Assembly: GCA_002792115.1 (NCBI GenBank)
Contig: PFNQ01000001.1
Span: forward strand, 1 to 44,831
Direction: 5' to 3'
DNA: 44,831 bases
Source of the DNA: Candidatus Woesearchaeota archaeon CG_4_10_14_0_2_um_filter_33_13
GTDB lineage: Archaea; Nanobdellota; Nanobdellia; Woesearchaeales; GW2011-AR9
Every line of letters begins with the position of its first letter. The stretch's first letter is position 1. Positions 7,947 to 17,006 of the stretch are shown here, in pieces. Under the pieces are notes generated by a model, which was not told the origin of the DNA, did not search any database, and worked only from the letters and a program-made list of their open reading frames with translations. The translations under genes and the position numbers were made by a program.

Positions 7947-9926
7947 TCAAATGAACCAGTTTATGATTCCATTGAAGAATAAAATAAACTTTTCACCAAG
8001 ATTGTTGCCTTTTCCAACAATTTGGATACTTTGTTTATCTGAATATAATTTACTTTCTTGGTCTTTCCACATGGTTGTTACTTGAACTTTGTTGTTATTG
8101 CTGATACTCGCGGCTTCTAAATCTAAAGTTAATTCCTTTTCTGTTCCTAATTGTTCAATCTCCCATTTGTTTTCTCTTCCTGGAAGTTCCAGTATAACTA
8201 CAACATCTAATGGTTGATTAAATGAAGATTTCTCTAATGTGATGTTAATTGTGAAGGTTTTTCCGTAATCTACCTCTTTCGGAACAAAAATTGTGGCATT
8301 AATCAACGGATTGTCTAAAACCGCATATTCCAAAGAAGATTTTTTCTCAATAAAATCATTTTCAGCACTTACTAATAACTTTTGCCATCCTGCTTCTTCT
8401 CCTTCAATGGTTATTTTATTAATCTTAACTTGATTAATAGAAATATCAACCACTTTACAAATCTCTCCAAGGCAGAAATCAACATTTTGTAAATTGGTGT
8501 TACCAACATTCTTAATTGTGCAAACAACTTCTTGGCTTTCTCCTAATTTCATCTCTTGTTCATATTGACAGTTGAAAGAGATCTTTCTAGAATAAGTTTT
8601 TTCTTCATCTTTAATCGTAAATTCTTTAATTTCATCCAGTGAGTAATAACTACTTCCAGAAACAACTTTAAAGCTATCTAAGACAGAAACATTTTTCTCT
8701 GAATAAACATTAGTTGGAAAGGTGTACCAATATTCTGAATCTAAGTTTGTGGGAACTTTGACCACCCAATAGGTTTCTTTAACCTCTTTTGGTTTTAACA
8801 AGATGGTTCTTTTATTTTCTCCAACAATGGTTAATTCTTTAGGTATAGCTAGCCTTAGGGTTGTAGCAGCATAATTGTCTGCAGTATTTTTTAAAATCCC
8901 CTTCACTAAGTTGTAACTGCCAATTCCTACAACATTGGAAAGAAGTTCTTGTTCTAATTGGATTTCTTCTTGTTCGTCATCACCTTTTTCTAATAAATTA
9001 ACTACAAATTGTAGATTTTTGCTGTCAAGATTGACTTTATTTGCCAACCATTCAAATTTTGTTGCTGGTTCTGAAGGATCGGCACTGTCTCTTAATTTGA
9101 TATGAGTTACATCAATATATCCATATTCTCCAAAGGTAATATCAAAACCAACCCAGCCCACTTGAGGAAAATAAATTTCTGCCCAACCATGTGGTTGCCA
9201 ATTTTCTTCAAATAATTCTGAAGTAGTATAACTTATTCCAGAAACAAATCTGGCAGGAATTCCTACAGATCTACACATGGCAACAAACAAAGAAGTCATT
9301 TCATCACAAACCCCTTGTTTATTCTCTAAAACCCAAGAGGCTTTTTGCGATGCTCCCGCAGTTAATGTATTCAAATCATAATTTATATTGTTTTCAACCC
9401 AATTTGCTAAACTAAATACTACTTTAAACAGGTCATCTTCTCCTTCAATCAATTCTGCAGCTTTAGCAATAACTGCTGGATTTTCTGAATCAATAGTCTC
9501 TGTTTGTTCCAAATATTCTTCTAATCCAGTCGTTTGACTTACAGTTAAGGGGAAATCTATTTTATTTTTAACCGCTAACTTTTCATTATCGGTTTTGATG
9601 ATAGCAGAATAATAAAACTGCTTAGATTCAATTTGTCCATCATCCCATAAAAATGTAACTTTATTATCAGCTACTTCTCCATCTGTACTAATCTCTAACA
9701 GCTTTTGGCGAAAGTCTTCTTGTGGATAAAAAAGTAAATCTGCTTTTACTTCTTTTAGTGTAGCTGAAGAATCCGCGGGAATTAAATCAAATTGTCCATC
9801 AATGTCTAATTGTAACTTTAAAGAATCTTTGAGGTATAAGTTGTTGTCTCCGGATGCATAAGTTGAAACTGCTATTAATCCTGTTAATAATATAACACTG
9901 AGGAAAAAGGCAAAAATCGGTTTCAT
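7947..9926 (-). CDS. Secreted transglutaminase-like protein with Ig-like repeats
   Basis: 659 residues. An N-terminal signal peptide or anchor (hydrophobic residues 4-24 ending near TYASG) sends it out of the cell. The transglutaminase-like core has the Cys-His-Asp triad: Cys207 in GVCDEM, His246 in PHGWAE and Asp262 in GFDITFG. Such proteins act as cysteine peptidases or crosslinkers at the cell surface. Residues from about 320 on are beta-rich, with repeated CARDB or Ig-like segments (ECTIKNVGNTNLQNV, NPLINATIFVPKEV). The C-terminus is hydrophobic (KFILFFNGIINWFI) but too short for a convincing full membrane span. It could act on or beside the S-layer. It is transcribed alone; substrate unknown. 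Confidence 0.85.
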   Translation of the reverse strand: MKPIFAFFLSVILLTGLIAVSTYASGDNNLYLKDSLKLQLDIDGQFDLIPADSSATLKEVKADLLFYPQEDFRQKLLEISTDGEVADNKVTFLWDDGQIESKQFYYSAIIKTDNEKLAVKNKIDFPLTVSQTTGLEEYLEQTETIDSENPAVIAKAAELIEGEDDLFKVVFSLANWVENNINYDLNTLTAGASQKASWVLENKQGVCDEMTSLFVAMCRSVGIPARFVSGISYTTSELFEENWQPHGWAEIYFPQVGWVGFDITFGEYGYIDVTHIKLRDSADPSEPATKFEWLANKVNLDSKNLQFVVNLLEKGDDEQEEIQLEQELLSNVVGIGSYNLVKGILKNTADNYAATTLRLAIPKELTIVGENKRTILLKPKEVKETYWVVKVPTNLDSEYWYTFPTNVYSEKNVSVLDSFKVVSGSSYYSLDEIKEFTIKDEEKTYSRKISFNCQYEQEMKLGESQEVVCTIKNVGNTNLQNVDFCLGEICKVVDISINQVKINKITIEGEEAGWQKLLVSAENDFIEKKSSLEYAVLDNPLINATIFVPKEVDYGKTFTINITLEKSSFNQPLDVVVILELPGRENKWEIEQLGTEKELTLDLEAASISNNNKVQVTTMWKDQESKLYSDKQSIQIVGKGNNLGEKFILFFNGIINWFI

Positions 9927-10022
9927 ACCTTTTTATCAATCTTTATTATAATATAAAGGTTGCTCCCATAAATCTGTTGCAAACCCAAAAAGATTATAAA
10001 ATAGTTCATTTCTACTGGTTGT

Positions 10023-10637
10023 ATGGAAAGAGGTGTAGCTTTATTATCTGGAGGAATAGATAGTCCTGTAGCTATTCATCTAATGAAAGAACGGCTAGAG
10101 GTTATTGCTGTACATTTTCATCAATTACCTTTAACTGGTCCGGAAGAGTTAGAAAAAGTTAAAGAATTAGTAAAGAAATTAGAGATTTCTAAGTTATATC
10201 TGATTCCTTTTGCCGAAGTGCTTAAGATGTTGGTGGAGAAATGTAATCATAGAGATTATTACATCTTGTCAAAGATTCTTATGTTTAAAACAGCAGAACT
10301 AATTGCTGAGAAGGAAAAAGCAAAATATCTTATTACTGGGGAAAATTTGGCTCAGGTTAGTAGTCAAACTCTTAGCAATCTTAAAGCTATTACTAAAAAT
10401 ATCCGGTTAGAAATTTTCCGGCCCGTTCTAACCTTTGACAAACAAGAGATCATTAATTTAGCTAAAAAAATAGGAACTTATGATATCTCAAAAGGACCAG
10501 AAATCTGTTCTTTACTCGGGCCAAAGAATCCGTCTACTAAATCAGACTTAGATAAGATTACTAAAGAATTGGATAAACTAGACCTTAATAAGATTATTCA
10601 AGAAAGTTTAAATAAAGCTGAGGTTGTCAAGTATTAA
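10023..10637 (+). CDS. ThiI-like tRNA sulfurtransferase, PP-loop domain only
   Basis: 204 residues matching the adenylation (PP-loop) domain of ThiI, which makes 4-thiouridine at position 8 of tRNA. It has SGGIDSPVA at 9-17, the GENLAQVSSQTLSNL block at 106-120, RPVLTFDKQEI, and the segment PEICSLLGPKNPST with Cys162 where ThiI has its PP-loop-domain catalytic Cys. The N-terminal ferredoxin-like and THUMP domains that bind tRNA and the rhodanese domain of bacterial ThiI are absent, so substrate and sulfur delivery must come from other proteins, or the enzyme makes another thionucleoside. The YbjQ-like gene follows after 1 nt. Confidence 0.82.
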   Translation: MERGVALLSGGIDSPVAIHLMKERLEVIAVHFHQLPLTGPEELEKVKELVKKLEISKLYLIPFAEVLKMLVEKCNHRDYYILSKILMFKTAELIAEKEKAKYLITGENLAQVSSQTLSNLKAITKNIRLEIFRPVLTFDKQEIINLAKKIGTYDISKGPEICSLLGPKNPSTKSDLDKITKELDKLDLNKIIQESLNKAEVVKY

Positions 10638-10638
10638 A

Positions 10639-10965
10639 ATGACCGCAAAAATAATAATTACAACAACTGAAAATATTCCTGGTAGGAAAGTTCAAATAAT
10701 TCTGGGGGTAGTAAGAGGAAATACTATTAGAGCAAGACACATCGGTAGAGATATCATGGCCGGACTAAAAACTATTGTCGGTGGAGAAATAAAGTCTTAT
10801 ACTGAGTTGATCTCTCAGGCCAGGGACGAAGCGATGCAAAGAATGACTGATGAAGCCAAGAAACTAGGGGCGGATGCAGTGGTTATGATGCGATTTGAAA
10901 CTTCTGAAGTGATGCCTCAAGCAGCAGAAGTTTTAGCTTACGGAACTGCAGTTAAGTTAGAATAA
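10639..10965 (+). CDS. YbjQ/UPF0145 family protein
   Basis: About 108 residues covering the whole YbjQ/UPF0145 family: TTTENIPGRKV at the N-terminus, GVVRGNTIRARHIGRDIMAGLKTIVGGEI, YTELISQARDEAMQRM and KKLGADAVVMMRFETSEV. The family forms pentameric beta-alpha oligomers and has been called heavy-metal-binding, but its role is not known. The chosen ATG sits 1 nt after the ThiI-like stop; an earlier in-frame alternative start overlaps that gene and is less likely. cysS follows after 6 nt, giving a three-gene operon ThiI-like, YbjQ, cysS. Confidence 0.88.
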   Translation: MTAKIIITTTENIPGRKVQIILGVVRGNTIRARHIGRDIMAGLKTIVGGEIKSYTELISQARDEAMQRMTDEAKKLGADAVVMMRFETSEVMPQAAEVLAYGTAVKLE

Positions 10966-10971
10966 ATCGCG

Positions 10972-12372
10972 ATGATTAAAATGGTTTTAACATTATATAA
11001 TACATTAAGCAGAGAGAAGGAAGAGTTTAAGCCGATTAAAGAGGAAGTTGGCATGTATTGTTGTGGTCCGACAGTTTATCACTTCGCCCACATTGGAAAT
11101 TTACGTAGTTACATCTTTGAGGATGTTCTAAAAAGAACGTTGTTATTTAATGATTTTAAAGTAAAGCATGTTATCAACATAACTGATGTTGGCCATCTTA
11201 CTTCTGATTCTGATACGGGAGAGGATAAGATGCTCAAGGGAGCAAAAAGAGAAAACAAAACTGTTTGGGAGATTGCGGAATTTTATACTCACGCTTTTAA
11301 GTCCGATATTAAGAAATTAAACATTCTTGAGCCCAACGTTTGGAGCAAAGCTACTGAACACATTAAAGAACAGATTGCTTTAATACAAAGGTTAGAGAAG
11401 AATGGATTTACTTATTTTGCTGGTGGCAATGTCTATTTTGATACTTCTAAATTAAAAGATTATGGAAAATTAGCTCGTTTAGATTTAGATGCAGAAACAA
11501 AGTCCAGAGTTGAGGAAGACCAGAATAAGAAACATCCTTACGATTTTGTGTTATGGTTTACTAAATCAAAATTTCAAGATCAAGAAATGAAATGGGCTTC
11601 TCCGTGGGGAGAAGGATATCCCGGATGGCATATTGAATGTTCTGCCATGTCTATGCATTATTTGGGAGAGCAGTTTGACATTCATTGTGGCGGAATAGAT
11701 CATATTCCTGTACATCATACAAATGAGATTGCACAAGCAGAAGCCGCTACTGGGAAAAAACCGTGGGTTAGGTATTGGTTACATAATGAATTTTTGGTTC
11801 TTAATCAAGGTGAGAAGATGGCTAAATCTGGAGACAACTTTTTCACTTTATCAGTACTTGAAGAAAAAGGATATTCTCCTTTAGATTATCGTTATTTCTG
11901 TTTAGGGATTAGTTATCGAAAACCATTAATGTTTAGTTGGGAAGCAATGGCTAGTGCTAAGAACGCCTGTAAGAGACTCTACGATAAGGTTCTTGAGTTA
12001 AAGGAAGATGAATCCGGAGAAGAGAATAAGGAGAAACAGATTGAGTATTTAGAAAAATTTACTTCTGAGATTAATGATGATTTAAATACCTCTAAAGCAT
12101 TAGCAACATTATGGGAAGTTGTCAAAGATGATAATTTAAGTAATAATGATAAATTATTTTTAATCTTAAGATTTGATAAGGTCTTGGGTTTGGGATTAAA
12201 ACAATTACAAAAAGAAAAAATCCCATTGATGGTTATTGAATTGGCAGAAGAGCGGTTAGTTGCTCGTAGAACAAAGAATTGGAAAAGGTCTGATGAGCTA
12301 AGGGACGAGATCAATTCTTTAGGTTATACTATTGGAGATACTGTTGATGGTTATGATTTAAAGAAGGAATAA
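10972..12372 (+). CDS. cysS: Cysteinyl-tRNA synthetase
   Basis: 466 residues, full length. Class I synthetase: the HIGH motif is HIGN at 40-43, the KMSKS motif is KMAKS near residue 284 (GEKMAKSGDNFF), and the zinc site uses Cys30 (MYCCGPT), Cys at WHIECSAMSM, and His/Glu in HHTNEIAQAEA. It charges tRNA-Cys with cysteine in the cytosol. The helical anticodon-binding domain and the C-terminal tail RRTKNWKRSDELRDEI are present. The start may be ATG 10972 or 10981 (MVLTLYNTL), which matches family N-termini better. Third gene of the ThiI-like operon. Confidence 0.97.
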   Translation: MIKMVLTLYNTLSREKEEFKPIKEEVGMYCCGPTVYHFAHIGNLRSYIFEDVLKRTLLFNDFKVKHVINITDVGHLTSDSDTGEDKMLKGAKRENKTVWEIAEFYTHAFKSDIKKLNILEPNVWSKATEHIKEQIALIQRLEKNGFTYFAGGNVYFDTSKLKDYGKLARLDLDAETKSRVEEDQNKKHPYDFVLWFTKSKFQDQEMKWASPWGEGYPGWHIECSAMSMHYLGEQFDIHCGGIDHIPVHHTNEIAQAEAATGKKPWVRYWLHNEFLVLNQGEKMAKSGDNFFTLSVLEEKGYSPLDYRYFCLGISYRKPLMFSWEAMASAKNACKRLYDKVLELKEDESGEENKEKQIEYLEKFTSEINDDLNTSKALATLWEVVKDDNLSNNDKLFLILRFDKVLGLGLKQLQKEKIPLMVIELAEERLVARRTKNWKRSDELRDEINSLGYTIGDTVDGYDLKKE

Positions 12373-12398
12373 GTTACTTTAATCTGGGAATAGTTAAG

Positions 12399-13412
12399 TT
12401 AACAACTAATTTTATCTTTAATTATTTTTGCAGCTTCATCAAAGTTTTTGTTATCAACAATTAATTCAAAGTTCATCTTGTTTAATTCATGCTCATAAAG
12501 CGGGTCATAATATTCTACAAACAAAATTCTGGCTGCTTCTGCAAACTGCTTCTTTTCAACGAGTTCAATAATTTTTTCTTTATTTTCATTCGAGATAACT
12601 CTTCTCAACTCTTTGGTTATTGATTTAATTTCTTCCACAATCTTTGGATTGATGAAATATTCATCTACCATAGCTTGGCAACGCAACTCTAGAGATCTTT
12701 TAATTAGAATCTTTTTGCCATTCTTCATCTTCTCCCAGAGTACTTCTGGAATTTGTGAATTTCCTACCTTTCTACTTTCTCCTTCTAATAAGATGAATGG
12801 TTTGTCATTTAATTCTTTGAGCTTTTGCAATAATAAATTTTCAAATCTCTTTTGAGAGTTTGGTGTTAAGCCAATCGCTCCATAAAGGCTGCCGCGATGC
12901 TGGGCCAAAGCTTCTAAATCAATAACGTTTGGTAGGCGTTTTAACAATTCAGTTTTTCCAGTACAGGTTAATCCATAAAGAATGTAAACCTCTGGGTTGA
13001 TTGTTATGTTTTGATATTGATCAAGAATCCAGTGACGAAATAGTTTATACCCACCTTCTATCTGATAAACTTCTAAGCCAATAGAATCTAATAAAGAAGC
13101 GATTATTCCTGAACGCATTCCACCCCTAGCGCAATAAATAACTAACTTTTTATTCTTGAATGGTTCTATAGTTTTGAAGATAGTTGGAATCTTTTTAGCA
13201 TAATAAGTTAAACCTTTTTCTATAGCTAAGTCTCTAGAGATTTGTTTGTAAATTGTACCAATTTCGTGTCGTTCATCATTATCAAGCAGAGGAATATTAA
13301 CAGCTCCTTCAAGATGATCTTCTTCATACTCTTTTGGAGAACGAGCATCAATCAACTGAGCATCTTCTAACTTCAGCGCTTCCTCAACTGTAATCTTACT
13401 TATCATACTCAT
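12399..13412 (-). CDS. mnmH: tRNA 2-selenouridine/geranyl-2-thiouridine synthase
   Basis: 337 residues combining a rhodanese domain (1-130, catalytic Cys94 in YCARGGMRS) and a P-loop domain (GLTCTGKT at 147-154, then LAQHRGSLYGAIG and EGESRKVG). This is the two-domain architecture of bacterial MnmH/SelU (YbbB), which geranylates 2-thiouridine at the wobble base of tRNA and replaces sulfur with selenium from selenophosphate. In methanogens the activity is usually split over two proteins, so a single-chain version in an archaeon suggests bacterial ancestry. No selenophosphate synthetase is in the window. It lies 46 nt downstream of the tandem Nudix-like gene, possibly in the same operon. Confidence 0.93.
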   Translation of the reverse strand: MSMISKITVEEALKLEDAQLIDARSPKEYEEDHLEGAVNIPLLDNDERHEIGTIYKQISRDLAIEKGLTYYAKKIPTIFKTIEPFKNKKLVIYCARGGMRSGIIASLLDSIGLEVYQIEGGYKLFRHWILDQYQNITINPEVYILYGLTCTGKTELLKRLPNVIDLEALAQHRGSLYGAIGLTPNSQKRFENLLLQKLKELNDKPFILLEGESRKVGNSQIPEVLWEKMKNGKKILIKRSLELRCQAMVDEYFINPKIVEEIKSITKELRRVISNENKEKIIELVEKKQFAEAARILFVEYYDPLYEHELNKMNFELIVDNKNFDEAAKIIKDKISC

Positions 13413-13458
13413 CCAGAAGAGGTTTGATTTAAAAAGTATTTGTTAAATTCGTTATTTG

Positions 13459-14916
13459 TTAAGAGAATCTCTTTTCTACTGAAATCATCTCGGTCCAATA
13501 TTTATCTACCATATAACGAAAATCTGGGGTAAACTTAGCTTCGCAATGTTTCATCGCTTCTAGTACTTTTTGTGGATCAGGGAAAACTAAATTTGGTTTT
13601 CCTTCTCTATCACCATTGCTATGCCATCCCTGACTGACCATATACTGATGTAATGGATCAGTAAGCATTTCTCTGGCCAATTCTTCTCTATTTGGAAACT
13701 GAAAGATGCCAGCAGCTTCTTGATCTCCAAATCTAAAGCGTTCGTGATAATACCCAAAAACCCAATACTGGTTGCAAATTTCTAAGAACGAATCTCCTTT
13801 TGGTCTAAAGCGTACTGAAACAAAATCTCGATCTAATTCTGGTCTTCTGCAAATTGCTTGGTAACTTGGTGATTCCGGGAAGGTTCGCAAAACATTTTCC
13901 CATTGTAATGAATCATATAATATCACTGGGATCTCCATCTCTTCCAAAAATTCATGATAGGCAGCAACAACTGGACTATCTCCAGAAGGGATGTGTCCAC
14001 CAACAATTTTATCATAAGCACCGGGATTCTCAGCTTTTTCTTTTGCTTTAATTTGTACATAAACTTCTCCGTTCTTGCCTACTAACATTCCACCAATATG
14101 TTCATGTTTAACCTGTTGTGGTTTTCCTTGAAAGTAAGCTTCTTTAATTACCTGATGAGCTTTTTTCCTCTCAATTAATTGATGAAATAAATCATCTCTG
14201 TGTAATTCATCCACTAATTCTGCGGGTTTTTCTATGCCTTCTAATGCTTTAAGATGTTTTGTAGTTTCAAGAACCCTTTGTACATCCACGCAATAATCGC
14301 GAAGAATACTTCTTAAGTCCCCTGTTATGGAGCGCGGATCTCTTTCAGCGATGCGTTTAATTTTCTCTAACCCAAACGGACCAATTGTAGTGCCTTCACT
14401 TCTACTCTTGCCTCTTCCATCATAAACTCCGATTAAGAATTCTTGCATACATCGTTCTTGCAACGTTGTGCCATCAGCAAGAGCTCTTTCAGAAACAAAA
14501 TCAGGATTAAAATCTACGGAATAAGCAAAGGCTTGTTGTGCTACTAAATCTGGGTGTTTTAAGACGATATTTAGCAATTCTCTTTGTGTTACTTCTGCAA
14601 TTGGGATTTCAAATTCTCTATTGGCAATACCTAATAATGCAGCACTGCCTCTTTGGTTAGATAAGACGTGGCTGCCTAGGGTTTTGTCATACATCCCGGC
14701 ATTAGCACTAGCTTCAGGATCGTGATGTTGCAATAACAAGTTTCCATCTAAATCAATTAAAAGCGCACCAATGTGCTCATGCTTGAATGGTTGTGGTTCT
14801 CTAGCTTTTGCAGCACGGGCATATTCTTGATGGCATTCCTTTTTACTTTTGGTTCCAATCTTATTGCCAAACGCGTCATAAATTGTTACTGTCATTTTCT
14901 TTTGAAAACTAATCAT
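13459..14916 (-). CDS. Tandem Nudix/IDI-like protein with degenerate Nudix boxes
   Basis: 485 residues built from two copies of one domain with a spacing of 225 residues. HEHIG starts at 46 and again at 271, each followed by a YDK(T/I)xGxH turn (76-84 and 301-308). A DFVS segment followed by an aromatic strand occurs later in each copy (about 139 and 368). The layout resembles isopentenyl-diphosphate isomerase-type Nudix domains. Copy 2 keeps part of the Nudix box (GHIPSGD, then YHEFLEEME: Asp, His and Glu replace Glu, Arg and Gly). Copy 1 has lost most of it. Catalysis is therefore uncertain. The start overlaps the upstream gene by 8 nt, so it belongs to the 15345-13459 operon. Confidence 0.7.
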   Translation of the reverse strand: MISFQKKMTVTIYDAFGNKIGTKSKKECHQEYARAAKAREPQPFKHEHIGALLIDLDGNLLLQHHDPEASANAGMYDKTLGSHVLSNQRGSAALLGIANREFEIPIAEVTQRELLNIVLKHPDLVAQQAFAYSVDFNPDFVSERALADGTTLQERCMQEFLIGVYDGRGKSRSEGTTIGPFGLEKIKRIAERDPRSITGDLRSILRDYCVDVQRVLETTKHLKALEGIEKPAELVDELHRDDLFHQLIERKKAHQVIKEAYFQGKPQQVKHEHIGGMLVGKNGEVYVQIKAKEKAENPGAYDKIVGGHIPSGDSPVVAAYHEFLEEMEIPVILYDSLQWENVLRTFPESPSYQAICRRPELDRDFVSVRFRPKGDSFLEICNQYWVFGYYHERFRFGDQEAAGIFQFPNREELAREMLTDPLHQYMVSQGWHSNGDREGKPNLVFPDPQKVLEAMKHCEAKFTPDFRYMVDKYWTEMISVEKRFS

Positions 14917-15226
14917 GTCTAAAGTCTAAGAAAGAAGGACAGTAATTTCCGGTTTCAATTTTTTTCCCCTGATGTTCGGTTGTTTTTGGTAATACTTGGT
15001 CTGTTGGAATACCAAAAAATCTGTGGGCAGAACTTCCATCACTTCCAAGATGACAATCTCTATATGGTCTTCCGTCATCTTCATGATAAAAACAATTTCC
15101 ACAGGCTCTCTCGATTGTTTTCTCATAAAATGGCGATTCCTTTGCTACAAAAGGCTTTCCGTTAAGGGTGTTCTTTACAGGGTCATATTCTAATTTTGCT
15201 TCAATGCTGTTTGTATCTTCATTCAT
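14909..15226 (-). CDS. Small Cys/His-rich protein of unknown function
   Basis: 105 residues from the ATG at 15226; an in-frame ATG at 15247 lies inside the upstream gene and is unlikely. Four Cys and several His (ACGNCFYHEDD, DCHLG, SAHRF, NYCPSFLDF) could ligate zinc or an iron-sulfur cluster. There is no signal peptide or membrane segment. It overlaps the zinc-ribbon gene by 4 nt (ATGA) and the tandem Nudix-like gene by 8 nt, typical of translational coupling. I do not recognise the family. Genetic linkage suggests it works with the Nudix-like protein. Confidence 0.6.
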   Translation of the reverse strand: MNEDTNSIEAKLEYDPVKNTLNGKPFVAKESPFYEKTIERACGNCFYHEDDGRPYRDCHLGSDGSSAHRFFGIPTDQVLPKTTEHQGKKIETGNYCPSFLDFRHD

Positions 15227-15345
15227 TTTTCTTCCTCCAAACACCAACCACCGTAATCAAATCTGCGTTTGCATCTTGGGCAGCTCTTCGGCTGCTCTAC
15301 CCTAGATGCCCATTCATAAGCACAATGTTCGCAATTTTTGATCAT
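15223..15345 (-). CDS. Zinc-ribbon mini-protein
   Basis: 40 residues from the internal ATG at 15345 (MIKNCEHCAYEW). CEHC and CPRC pairs, 13 residues apart, form a classical zinc ribbon, followed by RRFDYGGWCLEEEK. An upstream in-frame ATG at 15447 would add a hydrophobic low-complexity stretch overlapping the divergent gene's promoter and looks spurious. First gene of a three-gene overlapping operon; its TGA overlaps the next ATG. Probably a nucleic-acid or protein-binding adaptor. Confidence 0.65.
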   Translation of the reverse strand: MIKNCEHCAYEWASRVEQPKSCPRCKRRFDYGGWCLEEEK

Positions 15346-15449
15346 AGTAATAGTAATAATAACAGCAATATGTATATCTAACGTTAACATTATGTATTCT
15401 ATGTATATTTTTACAAAAAGTTTAAAAATCAACAAACCTTCCAACAATT

Positions 15450-16394
15450 ATGGAACAAAGAAAGCTTATTCAACATGGGCCTAGTTCTTTAACTCTTTCT
15501 CTACCAAGCAAATGGTTAAAAGAACGAAAATTAACTAAAGGAGACTCATTATTTGTTGAAGAAGAAGGGAATAAACTCATTGTTTCTACAAAAGAATCAG
15601 TTAAATTAGACAAAATTTCTGTGGACATTACAGAATTAGACCGAACTTCAACAATGTTGTATGTACAAAGCTTATATCGATTTGGATTTAATGAAATGGA
15701 ATTTAAGTTTAGGAAATCCACTACAGTACATTATAGAAAAAATCAGAATGTTAATTTTTCTACAGCTATACATAAAATGGTTAATAGATGTATTGGAGCG
15801 GAGGTAGTTGAACAGCATGAAGACAAGGTTATTGTGAAATCCATCACAAAAGAAGCTGAAGAAGATTTTAGAATTGTTCTTAGAAGGGCCTTTTTGTTAC
15901 TTAAAGAAGTTTCTTTCACATATTTAGAAGGAGTAAAGAATAATAATCATTCTTTGATTGAATCTGTTGAGGAAATGCATGACAATATTAACAAATTTGT
16001 TTCCTACTCTTTAAGATTATTAAATAAATATGGTTATCCGGATGTTAGAAAAACAAGTTTCTATTGCCATATTATTGCTTCTATTGATAAAATTGTTGAT
16101 GTGATCAAATATTCTGCTCGAGACGCTTTAAAATATGATCAGAAGTTTAACAAAAGTTCAGTAGAAATACTTGAAAAAATTCATGTTTCCATTTTATTAT
16201 ATTATGAATTGTTTTATAAATTTGATTTTAAGAAAGTTAATGAACTATCTCAAAATAGGGACCACATTAAAAGCTTGATTGTAGAAAACGTGAAGAAGAT
16301 GCCAACATTGGAACTAATCTACGTTAATAATATGAAACAAATCTTGGAAATAATTTTAGATTTAACTGACTTTAGAATGGGTTTAGAACATTAA
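15450..16394 (+). CDS. AbrB-PhoU-type phosphate uptake regulator homologue
   Basis: 314 residues. The N-terminal 45 form a SpoVT/AbrB-like swapped-hairpin DNA-binding domain (RKLIQHGPSSLTLSLPSKWLKERKLTKGD). The remainder is helical with PhoU-like pairs of helices (VEEMHDNINKFVSYSLRLL, IIASIDKIVDVIKYSARD). This fusion is common in archaea and is annotated as a PhoU-related regulator of phosphate transport, though no phosphate transporter is nearby. The transcript starts close to the ATG in a short divergent promoter region shared with the zinc-ribbon operon. The 3' end overlaps the convergent HAD gene by 12 nt. Confidence 0.85.
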   Translation: MEQRKLIQHGPSSLTLSLPSKWLKERKLTKGDSLFVEEEGNKLIVSTKESVKLDKISVDITELDRTSTMLYVQSLYRFGFNEMEFKFRKSTTVHYRKNQNVNFSTAIHKMVNRCIGAEVVEQHEDKVIVKSITKEAEEDFRIVLRRAFLLLKEVSFTYLEGVKNNNHSLIESVEEMHDNINKFVSYSLRLLNKYGYPDVRKTSFYCHIIASIDKIVDVIKYSARDALKYDQKFNKSSVEILEKIHVSILLYYELFYKFDFKKVNELSQNRDHIKSLIVENVKKMPTLELIYVNNMKQILEIILDLTDFRMGLEH

Positions 16395-16973
16395 CACTTC
16401 TTTTAATTTCTTAACATTATCTAAATAAAATGTTTTGAATCCTAAAGAACTTGGAACTTCTACATCTTCATGAAGATTATCTCCAATAACTAAACAATTT
16501 TTTGGAGTTAATTTTTCTTTCTTGATTAATCTTTTCCAGTATCGTTCTTGATCTTTATTACAGCCTGCGTCATCAGAACTGAAAACAAAGTCTACTTTTA
16601 ATTGATACTTTTGAATATATAACTCAATTGTTCTATGCATAGAATTGCTGACAATGCCAATTCTCTTACCTTTATTCTTTAATGAGGAGAAAACCTCTAA
16701 AACATTGTCATGTAAACTCTTGTTTACTTTTATGGCTGTTTCTAAAATTGAATAATACAAATTTAATTGTTTGAAACTTTTTGATAATTCTCCCGAATCA
16801 TAATTCCCGTATTTGTTTTTCTTTAATCCCAGCTTATCGACTTTTAAAAACAATTCTGTTTCTGAAATCTTTAATTGAGTAGACAATCTTTTTACAACTT
16901 CTGGATAAATTTGACGATAAATTTTTGTATCTATCAACGTATCATCCAAATCAAACAGAAATGACTCAATCAT
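16383..16973 (-). CDS. HAD-family hydrolase
   Basis: 196 residues with all HAD motifs: motif I DLDDTLID at 8-15 (nucleophile Asp8, acid Asp10), motif II GIVSNS, a Lys in the motif III region, and motif IV VIGDNLHEDVEVPSSLGF. A small helical cap sits between motifs I and II, as in phosphoglycolate phosphatase or nucleotidase-like HADs. It removes phosphate from a small metabolite; the substrate is not predictable. It stands alone between the convergent PhoU-like gene and the DUF5679 gene, which lies 34 nt upstream on the same strand. Confidence 0.88.
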   Translation of the reverse strand: MIESFLFDLDDTLIDTKIYRQIYPEVVKRLSTQLKISETELFLKVDKLGLKKNKYGNYDSGELSKSFKQLNLYYSILETAIKVNKSLHDNVLEVFSSLKNKGKRIGIVSNSMHRTIELYIQKYQLKVDFVFSSDDAGCNKDQERYWKRLIKKEKLTPKNCLVIGDNLHEDVEVPSSLGFKTFYLDNVKKLKEVLMF

Positions 16974-17006
16974 AATAAAATATAGAAAAAGAAGGAAAAA
17001 ACTTCC

